Shown one piece after another: positions 1 to 5,301 of a DNA stretch of 5,415 nucleotides. Source of the stretch: an uncultured Eubacteriales bacterium (lineage in GTDB: Bacteria > Bacillota > Clostridia > Peptostreptococcales > Anaerovoracaceae); assembly GCA_959021945.1 (NCBI GenBank), contig CAUEYG010000147.1:1-5415 (forward strand), read 5' to 3'. A program made the translations under genes and the position numbers. Below the pieces are notes generated by a model, which saw only the letters and a list, made by a program, of their open reading frames with translations, ran no database searches and was not told where the DNA came from. How positions within the stretch are numbered: the first letter of the stretch is position 1; the number at the start of each line of letters is the position of its first letter.

Positions 1-107
1 TATGGCAAAGCTAATAAAATCAATAAATTTGGGCTTGACAGAATAGGAAGGAATTTGATTACAATTCTCATAGTACACGCGCTGCCCAATCAGGTCGAGT
101 TTTTGTC
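1..107 (+). pseudogene. Out-of-frame 5' remnant of the gene at 108-551
   Basis: Two protein-like stretches lie here in different frames. Frame 1 (from base 1, open from the window edge) reads YGKANKINKFGLDRIG. The frame of the downstream gene is open from base 39, just after a TGA at 36-38, and reads KEFDYNSHSTRAAQSGRVFV directly into the coding frame at 108. One missing A in the GGAAGG run near 46-51 would join them as ...FGLDRIGKEFDYNSH.... This suggests a longer original gene that began before the window and now carries a frameshift, or a sequencing error. There is no ATG, GTG or TTG in the downstream frame between 39 and 107. The frameshift is an inference; no homologue alignment was possible. 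Confidence 0.4.
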
Positions 108-551
108 TTGGAATATATCGCACAAGCTATGAAAGAAGGTAATCAGGATACTATCATTAATCGTTTTAATGGAGATATTGGAAACCATACATCTACTATG
201 CCAAACCAGACCTCTGTAAAAGATACAGGAAAAAGTATGTTGTATCTTTTTAAGGAGGCACAGGCAGGAAATCATTTTGCACAAGACCTTTTGGACATTT
301 TCAAAAGTGAGCTTAGCTCAAAAGATGGAATTGCAAAAGGGGCAGAATCTGTGGATAAAGGAATTACAGTTCATAATTTTAGAGCTTCCTATACAGAATG
401 TGAAAATGATACCGCAGTTATTTCATATGGTGAAAACAAGATCATTATCAGCATTATGGTTTCCAACCTAACCGATAACCGCCGAGATCACACTGTAGCA
501 CTGGAAAATATAAGGGAGCTATCAAAGCAAATATTATCCGGCTTTTCCTAA
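108..551 (+). CDS. C-terminal fragment of a putative serine hydrolase (class A beta-lactamase-like fold), probably degenerate
   Basis: This 147-codon frame starts with TTG at 108; the next in-frame start is ATG at 129. Neither has a clear ribosome binding site, which supports the view that the true start lay upstream in another frame. The order of elements resembles the C-terminal half of class A beta-lactamase-like serine hydrolases. PNQTSVKD (residues 32-39) sits where the conserved Thr-Thr/Ser plus helix would be, followed by a leucine-rich helix (about 41-66). A strand with VHN (88-90) leads to ND at 100-101 and then the strands AVISYGENKIIISIMVSN. The terminal helix ENIRELSKQIL closes the fold. 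The catalytic K-T/S-G expected after the strand is NFR at 90-92, and no S-x-x-K is visible, so enzymatic activity is doubtful. The fold call comes from pattern recognition alone and is tentative; an unrelated hypothetical protein is possible. A strong terminator follows the stop directly, so the gene is transcriptionally separate from the next unit. Confidence 0.45.
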   Translation: MEYIAQAMKEGNQDTIINRFNGDIGNHTSTMPNQTSVKDTGKSMLYLFKEAQAGNHFAQDLLDIFKSELSSKDGIAKGAESVDKGITVHNFRASYTECENDTAVISYGENKIIISIMVSNLTDNRRDHTVALENIRELSKQILSGFS

Positions 552-602
552 AACTGATCTTTTGAGTATGGTCCTAATCCGAACTCAAAGGATCAGTTTT
601 TT
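551..602 (+). terminator. Strong rho-independent terminator
   Basis: A 17-bp stem pairs 551-567 with 583-599 (AAACTGATC against GATCAGTTT, then TTTTGAGT against ACTCAAAG with one T-G wobble). A 15-base loop separates the arms, and six T residues (597-602) end it. The left arm begins at the last base of the preceding stop codon. It should end transcription of the 108-551 gene and insulate the downstream operon. On the opposite strand only four T residues follow the stem, so it is mainly a + strand terminator. Confidence 0.92.
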
Positions 603-629
603 GTTGGGAAAATTTTTTTGTAAATCCCA

Positions 630-636
630 TTCGACA
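630..636 (-). promoter_or_regulatory. Possible Spo0A binding box (0A box)
   Basis: TTCGACA on the + strand reads TGTCGAA on the - strand, an exact match to the heptamer bound by Spo0A in endospore-forming Firmicutes. Its centre lies about 52 bases upstream of the predicted transcription start and 13 bases before the -35 box, a position compatible with activation. A heptamer match in a gap this size is unlikely but far from impossible by chance, and whether the host carries Spo0A is unknown. Confidence 0.3.
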
Positions 637-649
637 TTTCTCTACAGTG

Positions 650-678
650 TTGCGATTCAAATTAAAATACAGTATAAT
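650..678 (+). promoter_or_regulatory. Sigma-A-type promoter of the cheX-cheY-fapA unit
   Basis: A perfect -10 box TATAAT (673-678) is preceded at 17 bases by TTGCGA (650-655), which matches four of six positions of TTGACA including the key TTG. Transcription would start near 685, giving a leader of about 38 bases, too short for a riboswitch. The box lies between the upstream terminator and the first gene of the operon. I see no flagellar sigma-28-type promoter here. Confidence 0.75.
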
Positions 679-707
679 CTACAAAGAAGTGTTCAGTAAA
701 GAAGAAC

Positions 708-714
708 GGAGGTG
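708..714 (+). promoter_or_regulatory. Ribosome binding site of the CheX-like gene
   Basis: GGAGGTG is a full match to the anti-Shine-Dalgarno complement and lies eight bases before the ATG at 723, which fixes that start. Confidence 0.9.
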
Positions 715-722
715 TTTTACTT

Positions 723-1181
723 ATGTTTTCACAAGCTGATTTATCTCAGATTATTGATTCCGCAGTAAAAGACATTTCCAAAAGAGTAGCCAAAACGGAA
801 GTGATTCGTATTCCTTATATAGGAAATTTACCTATACAGGAGCCATGGACGTTTTTTTCAAAAACAGAAGGTGATTATGATTTGACAGTTGCCTTTTGCA
901 CTGACAGACAAGTAGTTAATGCTATGGTACGAAATATGAAACGAGGCTCTGAGGCTACAGAAGAAGAGGTTTCTGCTTATATGCAGGAGTTTTTTAATAT
1001 TTTATGCGGACATATTATTTCAGCAGTTAATCAGAGTGGGTGTCTAAAGGCGTACTTTAGCATTCCTACTTTGATTCAGGGTGGTTATGAACATACATCC
1101 GACTTGCCGATTCGGTTTCATAGCAAATATGATTACGATTCACCCTATGGAGCCATGAGGCTGGAAGCGCTTCAAAGCTAA
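723..1181 (+). CDS. CheX-like phosphatase of a CheY-type response regulator
   Basis: The 152-residue product has the length and pattern of the single-domain CheX family, soluble cytoplasmic proteins that hydrolyse the aspartyl phosphate of CheY-type receivers. The diagnostic helix is residues 86-103, reading EFFNILCGHIISAVN, with E89, N92 and G96 forming the ExxNxxxG signature. In characterised CheC/CheX/FliY proteins the Glu and Asn are the catalytic pair, and both are present. The position four residues before the Glu, often Asp or Ser in this family, appears to be Ala85. The first 25 residues form a predicted helix, followed by alternating strands and helices (for example DLTVAFCTDRQVVNAMVRNM at 53-72). 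No signal peptide or membrane segment is seen. It is the first gene of the operon, 35 bases before a stand-alone receiver, which is its likely substrate. Family membership is well supported; the partner is inferred from adjacency. A catalytically weak adaptor is the alternative. Confidence 0.83.
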   Translation: MFSQADLSQIIDSAVKDISKRVAKTEVIRIPYIGNLPIQEPWTFFSKTEGDYDLTVAFCTDRQVVNAMVRNMKRGSEATEEEVSAYMQEFFNILCGHIISAVNQSGCLKAYFSIPTLIQGGYEHTSDLPIRFHSKYDYDSPYGAMRLEALQS

Positions 1182-1205
1182 AAAATACGAATTGGCTGTA
1201 ATCAC

Positions 1206-1212
1206 AGGAGGT
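1206..1212 (+). promoter_or_regulatory. Ribosome binding site of the receiver gene
   Basis: AGGAGGT is a perfect Shine-Dalgarno sequence but sits only four bases before the ATG at 1217, a short spacing. The MKKSVLIVDDS start that follows is typical of receivers, so the start is secure. Confidence 0.85.
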
Positions 1213-1216
1213 AAAC

Positions 1217-1594
1217 ATGAAAAAAAGCGTATTAATCGTTGATGATTCTATTTTTGTGTATGAAGAAATGAAGTATATGCTGGCAGATACAGACTATCAG
1301 GTGGCGGGCTATGCCAAAGACGGAGCTCAGGCTATGAGGATGTACGATGAGGTAAAGCCGGATGTTGTAACAATGGATATTATTATGCCAGGCATTAACG
1401 GCATTGATACAAGCAGGCTGCTACTTGATAAATATAAAGACGCAAAGGTTATTATCGTCAGCTCTCTTGCTTATGATGAGACAAAGGAAAAAGCAGAATC
1501 TGCAGGTGTCAGTGGGTTTGTGTTCAAGCCCCTTGAGAAAGAAGCCTTTATTCAAGCCTTAGACAAAGCAGCAGGAAATGATCACATACAATAA
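1217..1594 (+). CDS. CheY-like single-domain response regulator (receiver)
   Basis: This 125-residue protein is a receiver domain alone, with no DNA-binding or enzymatic output domain, so it must act by binding a partner. All phosphorylation residues are present: acidic pair D9 and D10, phospho-acceptor D54 in MDIIMPGINGID, S82 at the Thr/Ser switch position in IIVSSLAY, the aromatic switch residue F101, and invariant K104 in FKPL. The fold spans the whole protein. It lies 35 bases after the CheX-like gene and 23 bases before the first FapA gene, so it is probably dephosphorylated by the former and may act on the FapA proteins. The cognate histidine kinase is not in the window; a CheA or another kinase elsewhere must supply the phosphoryl group. 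The family call is certain. A role in flagellar motor switching, as for classical CheY, cannot be assumed because no motor gene is nearby. Confidence 0.95.
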   Translation: MKKSVLIVDDSIFVYEEMKYMLADTDYQVAGYAKDGAQAMRMYDEVKPDVVTMDIIMPGINGIDTSRLLLDKYKDAKVIIVSSLAYDETKEKAESAGVSGFVFKPLEKEAFIQALDKAAGNDHIQ

Positions 1595-1603
1595 GAAAAC
1601 GTT

Positions 1604-1610
1604 AAGGGTG
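1604..1610 (+). promoter_or_regulatory. Weak ribosome binding site of the first FapA gene
   Basis: AAGGGTG lies seven bases before the ATG at 1618. It is a poorer Shine-Dalgarno match than those of the other operon genes, so lower or coupled translation is possible. The receiver stop codon is 23 bases upstream. Confidence 0.55.
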
Positions 1611-1617
1611 CAGAATC

Positions 1618-3441
1618 ATGGATGAAAACAAAAAAAATCGGTTTTTGAAGGGATTGTGGGGGAAAAACAAAGAAGATAATTCCACTCAGGACCAGCAATT
1701 GCAAGAACATGAACAAAATCAGGATGTGCAGAGGCAGCAATCTGCAGATCCTGTTGTCATTGAAACGATTTCCACAGAAAAAAACAGAATGGATTTGGCG
1801 TATCGGCTGTATTGCAGATGGTGCCGCTATGAAAATAGAAAGCCTGTCGAGCAGTTATTTTCCAAGTGGATGCTTGCGCCTGTATCAGAGGGTGTACAAT
1901 TTGATACGGATGAGACGGCAGCTTATGGTGAAGAGTTCCGCCAACAGTTGCTGCTGACAGCGGACCAAGTTTTAAATCAGCTGGAAGAAGCGGAACAAAA
2001 GGCGATTCAGTTGGAAGAAAACGCCGGACAACAGGAGCTTGTCTCAGTACAGGAGCAAGTGAAAGCACCTCCTGATATTGATGCAGCTGTATATATACAG
2101 GTGCCTAAGGGCAATATGATAGCGCTGCTTTGCGCATTCCCTCCCTTTGGGGCAGGCGGAAAACTGGATAAAACAGTCATTAACGAAGCTTTGGAATCTG
2201 CCGGAGTAACTTATGGGATCAACCAGGAGCTGCTTGATCAAATAACAGAAGAAAATTTATTTTTTCAAATTTTTCCTATAGCTGTGGGAGTTACTCCCAT
2301 TACAGGAAAGGATGGAAGTATCATCGAACATATACCTCGGGAAGAAATTCTCAGCTTTGAGGAAGATGCAGAAGGCAGGGTTAATTATAAAGATTTAAAC
2401 CTGTTTCGCAATATTCGAAAAGGTGATCTGATTTGTGATATCATTGCGCCGGAAGAGGGCAAAGACGGAACCAATGTAAGGGGAGAAACCGTAAAAGCTG
2501 CCAATGGAAAGGCCCCTAAAGTTCCGGCTGGAAGCCATACAATTATTTCACCGGATGGTACTCAGCTGTTGGCTGATTTTGATGGGTATATTTCTTTTCA
2601 GGCGGGGAAGTTTCGTATTGAAGACCAGCTTGTTATTAACGGGAATGTAGATATGTCTGTAGGCAATCAGGATTTTCTCGGAGATATCATTGTACATGGC
2701 GATGTAATAAGCGGATTTCAGTTAAAAGCTACGGGCAATATTTTAGTAAAAGGAATTGTAGAAGGCGCAGTACTGACTGCTGGGGAAAATATTGAAATCG
2801 GAGACGGCATGAACGGCAGCAATCGGGGAGAACTTCATGCAGGAGGTTCAATACGAAGTGCTTTTTTAGAAAATGTAAAAGTATATGCTGCCGGAAACGT
2901 GAATGCGCAAAGTATGATATCCTGCCAAGTTCACTGCGATGGTTCTATCTATGTAGATCAGGGAATCGGAGTATTGATTGGAGGAACTATTACAGTAGGA
3001 AAATCAATTACAGCGAAAATTATTGGAAGTAAGGCATACCGAAAGACAGAACTTTTTTTGGGAATGATGCCAGAAACCCGTACAGAAAAAGAGGAAAAGA
3101 CAGCAGAGCTGGAAACAGTGAAAGAAACGAGGAGCCTTCTGCAAAAGAATATTCATTTCCTGCAGACTTCCAAATCTTTGACGCAGGAAAAAGCATCTGT
3201 TTTAGAACAGTTGATTGAACAAGAAGATTTGTATGAAAAAATAGAAAAAAGACTGAATGCGGAAATTGACCGTCTGAATGAAATGACAACTGATTATAAA
3301 AACTGCTTTGTCCGCGGCGATACAGTATATCCGCCGACAAAGGTTACAATCGGCGGGCAGTCGTATTCTTTGGAAACTGCTTCTACAAACTGCAGATTCT
3401 ATTTGTCTGTGGAAGGCAATGTTGTTCTTGGAGTCAATTAA
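1618..3441 (+). CDS. FapA/DUF342-family beta-helix protein, paralogue 1, with extended N-terminus
   Basis: The 607-residue soluble protein has four parts. Residues 1-150 form a polar extension: a short basic, hydrophobic start (RFLKGLWGK at 8-16), a Gln/Glu-rich linker (about 20-45), a segment with an isolated C66-R-W-C69, and a helical Glu/Gln-rich stretch. Residues about 155-330 match the FapA N-terminal domain, including VNYKDLN and the conserved turn EEGKDGTNVRGE (from 279). Residues about 338-485 are a glycine-rich right-handed beta-helix typical of DUF342, with repeated G-N/D/S-I/V turns such as LHAGGSIRS and GVLIGGTITVGKSITAKIIGS. A coiled coil follows (about 488-561), then a C-terminal beta domain (563-607) with STNC ending at C592. 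No signal peptide or membrane helix is visible. FapA of Vibrio vulnificus affects flagellar assembly and binds EIIA-Glc, and the beta-helix is related to that of MinC. Its role here is not known. Position after a receiver gene suggests regulation by phosphorylation signalling. The family call is firm; polymer or scaffold function is an inference. Confidence 0.9.
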   Translation: MDENKKNRFLKGLWGKNKEDNSTQDQQLQEHEQNQDVQRQQSADPVVIETISTEKNRMDLAYRLYCRWCRYENRKPVEQLFSKWMLAPVSEGVQFDTDETAAYGEEFRQQLLLTADQVLNQLEEAEQKAIQLEENAGQQELVSVQEQVKAPPDIDAAVYIQVPKGNMIALLCAFPPFGAGGKLDKTVINEALESAGVTYGINQELLDQITEENLFFQIFPIAVGVTPITGKDGSIIEHIPREEILSFEEDAEGRVNYKDLNLFRNIRKGDLICDIIAPEEGKDGTNVRGETVKAANGKAPKVPAGSHTIISPDGTQLLADFDGYISFQAGKFRIEDQLVINGNVDMSVGNQDFLGDIIVHGDVISGFQLKATGNILVKGIVEGAVLTAGENIEIGDGMNGSNRGELHAGGSIRSAFLENVKVYAAGNVNAQSMISCQVHCDGSIYVDQGIGVLIGGTITVGKSITAKIIGSKAYRKTELFLGMMPETRTEKEEKTAELETVKETRSLLQKNIHFLQTSKSLTQEKASVLEQLIEQEDLYEKIEKRLNAEIDRLNEMTTDYKNCFVRGDTVYPPTKVTIGGQSYSLETASTNCRFYLSVEGNVVLGVN

Positions 3442-3488
3442 TGGCTTGCTGGAGCAATGGTAAATAAAATATGAGAATATATTGAATT

Positions 3489-3495
3489 GGGAGGT
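3489..3495 (+). promoter_or_regulatory. Ribosome binding site that decides the start of the second FapA gene
   Basis: GGGAGGT lies seven bases before the ATG at 3503. The open frame extends upstream to a TTG at 3482, but that start would place this Shine-Dalgarno sequence inside the gene and has none of its own, so ATG 3503 is preferred and the protein is 537 residues. Confidence 0.88.
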
Positions 3496-3502
3496 AGAGA
3501 AC

Positions 3503-5116
3503 ATGTCTTTATTCGGAAGGCTTTCCAGACAGATGAATATGGCAGAAGACAAGAAGAAAAGAGTCAATCTGCAGGAAGAATTAAATCAGACTTTGAGGCG
3601 AAATCTTGAAGAAGCCAAGCAGCAATATCCTACCAGTGTAAATGATTTTGATGCTTTTTTACCCTTGATACAGCAGGAAATCACATTATATATGTTTGGG
3701 CAGGAAGACGATACGAAGGAAAAAACAGTTGACTCCGATTTTTCTAAAGCAAAAGATGCCATATCTGTATTTTATATCTCGGAAGATAAAATGGCAGCAT
3801 ATGCTTGTGTACTGCCACCGCTTAATGAAGGGAAGGACATTGAACAGACTACTTTTGAGGAAGATTTAAAATACGCAGGTATCGTATATGGAATTGATAA
3901 GCTTTTAATGAGTGAAATAATCGAAGATCGGAAATACTTAACTCCCTTTCCAATTGCGGCAGGCCTTCCTCCAAAGGATGGGCAAGATGGTGTGATTACA
4001 GAAAATTTCAAACGGATACAGGCCTTAAATATTGAGCTGCAGGAAGGAGATTCGATTGATTTTGATCAAGAATATCCTATGCAGATTATAAAAAAAGATG
4101 CTGTTATTTGCCAGGTTCAGCCGGCTACAAAGGCTGAGCACGGGACAGATGTTGTGGGAAATCTATTAAATGGGAGTGACGGAACGGAAATCCAGATTTT
4201 CCCTGGCCCTAACACTTCCTTATCAAAGGACAAGTGCCGCTTGACGGCATCCATAGATGGTGTTGTTTCACTGACAGAAGAAGGTGGTTTTTGCGTCCAG
4301 CCTCAACGCTCCATAAGCGGTGATGTAGGAAGGCACACAGGCAATATTTACTGCAAAGGTGATCTTTTTATTTCAGGCAATGTAAGGGATGATATTATTG
4401 TCAAGGCCTCAGGCGATATTATAATTGGCGGAGAGGTGAGAGAAGCAAAGATTACTGCCGGAGGCAGCATTCGCATTCAAAAGAAATGTACAAAAGGGCA
4501 GACTGAACCGGAACTGAGGGCTGACGGACAAATTCAATGCGCTGTCATTGAAAATTCAGAAGTACATGCCGGAGGTAATGTTTATGCTGAAGTGATTATG
4601 GACAGCCGTGTTATCAGCGGAAGTTCGGTTTATGTGCAATCCGGACGCGGACTTTTAATTGGGGGAGAAGTAAAAGCGCGTACTAACGTATCTGCCAAAG
4701 AAATAGGAAATCTTTCAGAATGCTCCAATAGTATCAGTGTAGGATATCAGCCCGGTGTAAAAGAGGAATTGCAGGAAAAAGAATCATCCCTTAAAGAAGC
4801 GACCAGTACATTGAATAAATTGCGTAAAAATGTTTCAGCATTGAAATCTTTTGGAAATACGATTTCCCATGAAAAAAGAAAAGTTTTGGCCCAGCTTGAG
4901 GAACAGAGAGGCTTGTATGAAAAAAAAGTAAGTGAACTGGCTGATGAGATAAAGGCTTTGACTGTTATTTTACATAAGGCAAGTGCAGGTGATGTCTCCT
5001 GTGAAAAAATGTATCCTGTTACCGAAATTTATATTGGTGACAAACGAAAAGTAGTGCGGGAAGTTCTGACAAATTGCAAGGTCTATTTACAGGGAGATAC
5101 AATCGTTGCGAGATAA
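3503..5116 (+). CDS. FapA/DUF342-family beta-helix protein, paralogue 2
   Basis: This 537-residue protein repeats the architecture of its upstream neighbour with a shorter N-terminus. Residues 1-85 are charged and mostly helical after the start MSLFGRLSRQM. Residues about 86-265 are the FapA N-terminal domain (YAGIVYGID and FPIAAGLPP align with TYGIN and FPIAVGVTP of the neighbour). Residues about 270-417 form the glycine-rich beta-helix, which keeps TGNIYCKGDLFISGNV, ITAGGSIRI and GLLIGGEVKA. A coiled coil spans about 419-492, and a beta-rich tail contains LTNC ending at C525. The conserved turn that reads EEGKDGTNVRGE in the neighbour is altered to KAEHGTDVVGN (from about 210), and the preceding V-N-Y-K-D-L-N element is DSIDFDQ, so the N-terminal domain has diverged. 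No signal peptide or membrane segment is seen. The gene lies 61 bases after its paralogue with no convincing terminator or promoter between, so they are probably co-expressed. An ancient tandem duplication with specialisation is likely; hetero-oligomer formation is an inference. Confidence 0.88.
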   Translation: MSLFGRLSRQMNMAEDKKKRVNLQEELNQTLRRNLEEAKQQYPTSVNDFDAFLPLIQQEITLYMFGQEDDTKEKTVDSDFSKAKDAISVFYISEDKMAAYACVLPPLNEGKDIEQTTFEEDLKYAGIVYGIDKLLMSEIIEDRKYLTPFPIAAGLPPKDGQDGVITENFKRIQALNIELQEGDSIDFDQEYPMQIIKKDAVICQVQPATKAEHGTDVVGNLLNGSDGTEIQIFPGPNTSLSKDKCRLTASIDGVVSLTEEGGFCVQPQRSISGDVGRHTGNIYCKGDLFISGNVRDDIIVKASGDIIIGGEVREAKITAGGSIRIQKKCTKGQTEPELRADGQIQCAVIENSEVHAGGNVYAEVIMDSRVISGSSVYVQSGRGLLIGGEVKARTNVSAKEIGNLSECSNSISVGYQPGVKEELQEKESSLKEATSTLNKLRKNVSALKSFGNTISHEKRKVLAQLEEQRGLYEKKVSELADEIKALTVILHKASAGDVSCEKMYPVTEIYIGDKRKVVREVLTNCKVYLQGDTIVAR

Positions 5117-5177
5117 GAAGCATTTTAATTAAGATTCCGTTGAATTATCGAAAGTAAATATCTTTGCATAGATGGAA

Positions 5178-5197
5178 ATGTAAAAATATGTAAAAAT
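5178..5197 (+). repeat. Perfect 10-bp tandem repeat with phased A-tracts upstream of a promoter
   Basis: ATGTAAAAAT occurs twice head to tail (5178-5187 and 5188-5197). The two A5 tracts are exactly ten bases apart, about one helical turn, and end three bases before a TTGCCA -35-like box. Such phased A-tracts bend DNA and can act like an UP element. A pair of binding half-sites is the alternative. Confidence 0.6.
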
Positions 5198-5199
5198 GA

Positions 5200-5239
5200 T
5201 TGCCAAAAGCTAGTATTCCTCTTTAAAATCATGTATAAT
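5200..5239 (+). promoter_or_regulatory. Promoter region of the gene at 5302
   Basis: Two overlapping sigma-A-type readings exist. TTGCCA (5200-5205, five of six) is 18 bases before TAAAAT (5224-5229, five of six). Ten bases further, a perfect TATAAT (5234-5239) has no good -35 box at 16-18 bases but is preceded by TG at 5232-5233, one base off the extended -10 spacing. Either would give a leader of roughly 55-65 bases. The region also separates the last gene from the FapA operon, after which I found no convincing terminator. Confidence 0.6.
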
Positions 5240-5290
5240 CTTATTGGGTGAGATTAATGAATTGATTTTTTTAAAAATAGGAAATCTTAT

Positions 5291-5297
5291 GGAGGGG
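5291..5297 (+). promoter_or_regulatory. Ribosome binding site of the last gene
   Basis: GGAGGGG ends four bases before the ATG at 5302; its GGAGG core is six bases away. It is a strong site and fixes that start. Confidence 0.8.
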
Positions 5298-5301
5298 TAA
5301 A

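Noticed and set aside
2..46. Short ATG-initiated frame at the window start (14 codons)
   Set aside because: It ends at TAG 44-46 with no supporting features; the neighbouring frames look more protein-like.
35..65. TTGACA (35-40) followed by TACAAT (60-65), a possible promoter for the first gene
   Set aside because: The spacer is 19 bases, no ribosome binding site follows before 108 or 129, and the stretch reads as protein-coding in two frames, so chance occurrence is more likely.
684..722. Cyclic-di-GMP or other riboswitch in the operon leader
   Set aside because: The predicted leader is only about 38 bases, too short for a known riboswitch aptamer.
3446..3457. Small hairpin TTGCT-GG-AGCAA between the two FapA genes
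   Set aside because: It has only five pairs, a two-base loop and no following T-run, so it is not a terminator.
3446..3475. Possible internal promoter before the second FapA gene (TTGCTG with TATGAG)
   Set aside because: Both boxes match the consensus poorly and no strong -10 is present; operon read-through explains expression more simply.
3482..3502. TTG start seven codons upstream of the second FapA gene
   Set aside because: The strong GGGAGGT site lies inside this extension and serves ATG 3503; the TTG has no site of its own.
5117..5177. Terminator expected after the second FapA gene
   Set aside because: Only weak inverted pairs (ATTC-CGTT-GAAT near 5134-5145, TTAATTAA near 5125-5132) without a T-run were found, so no terminator is called.
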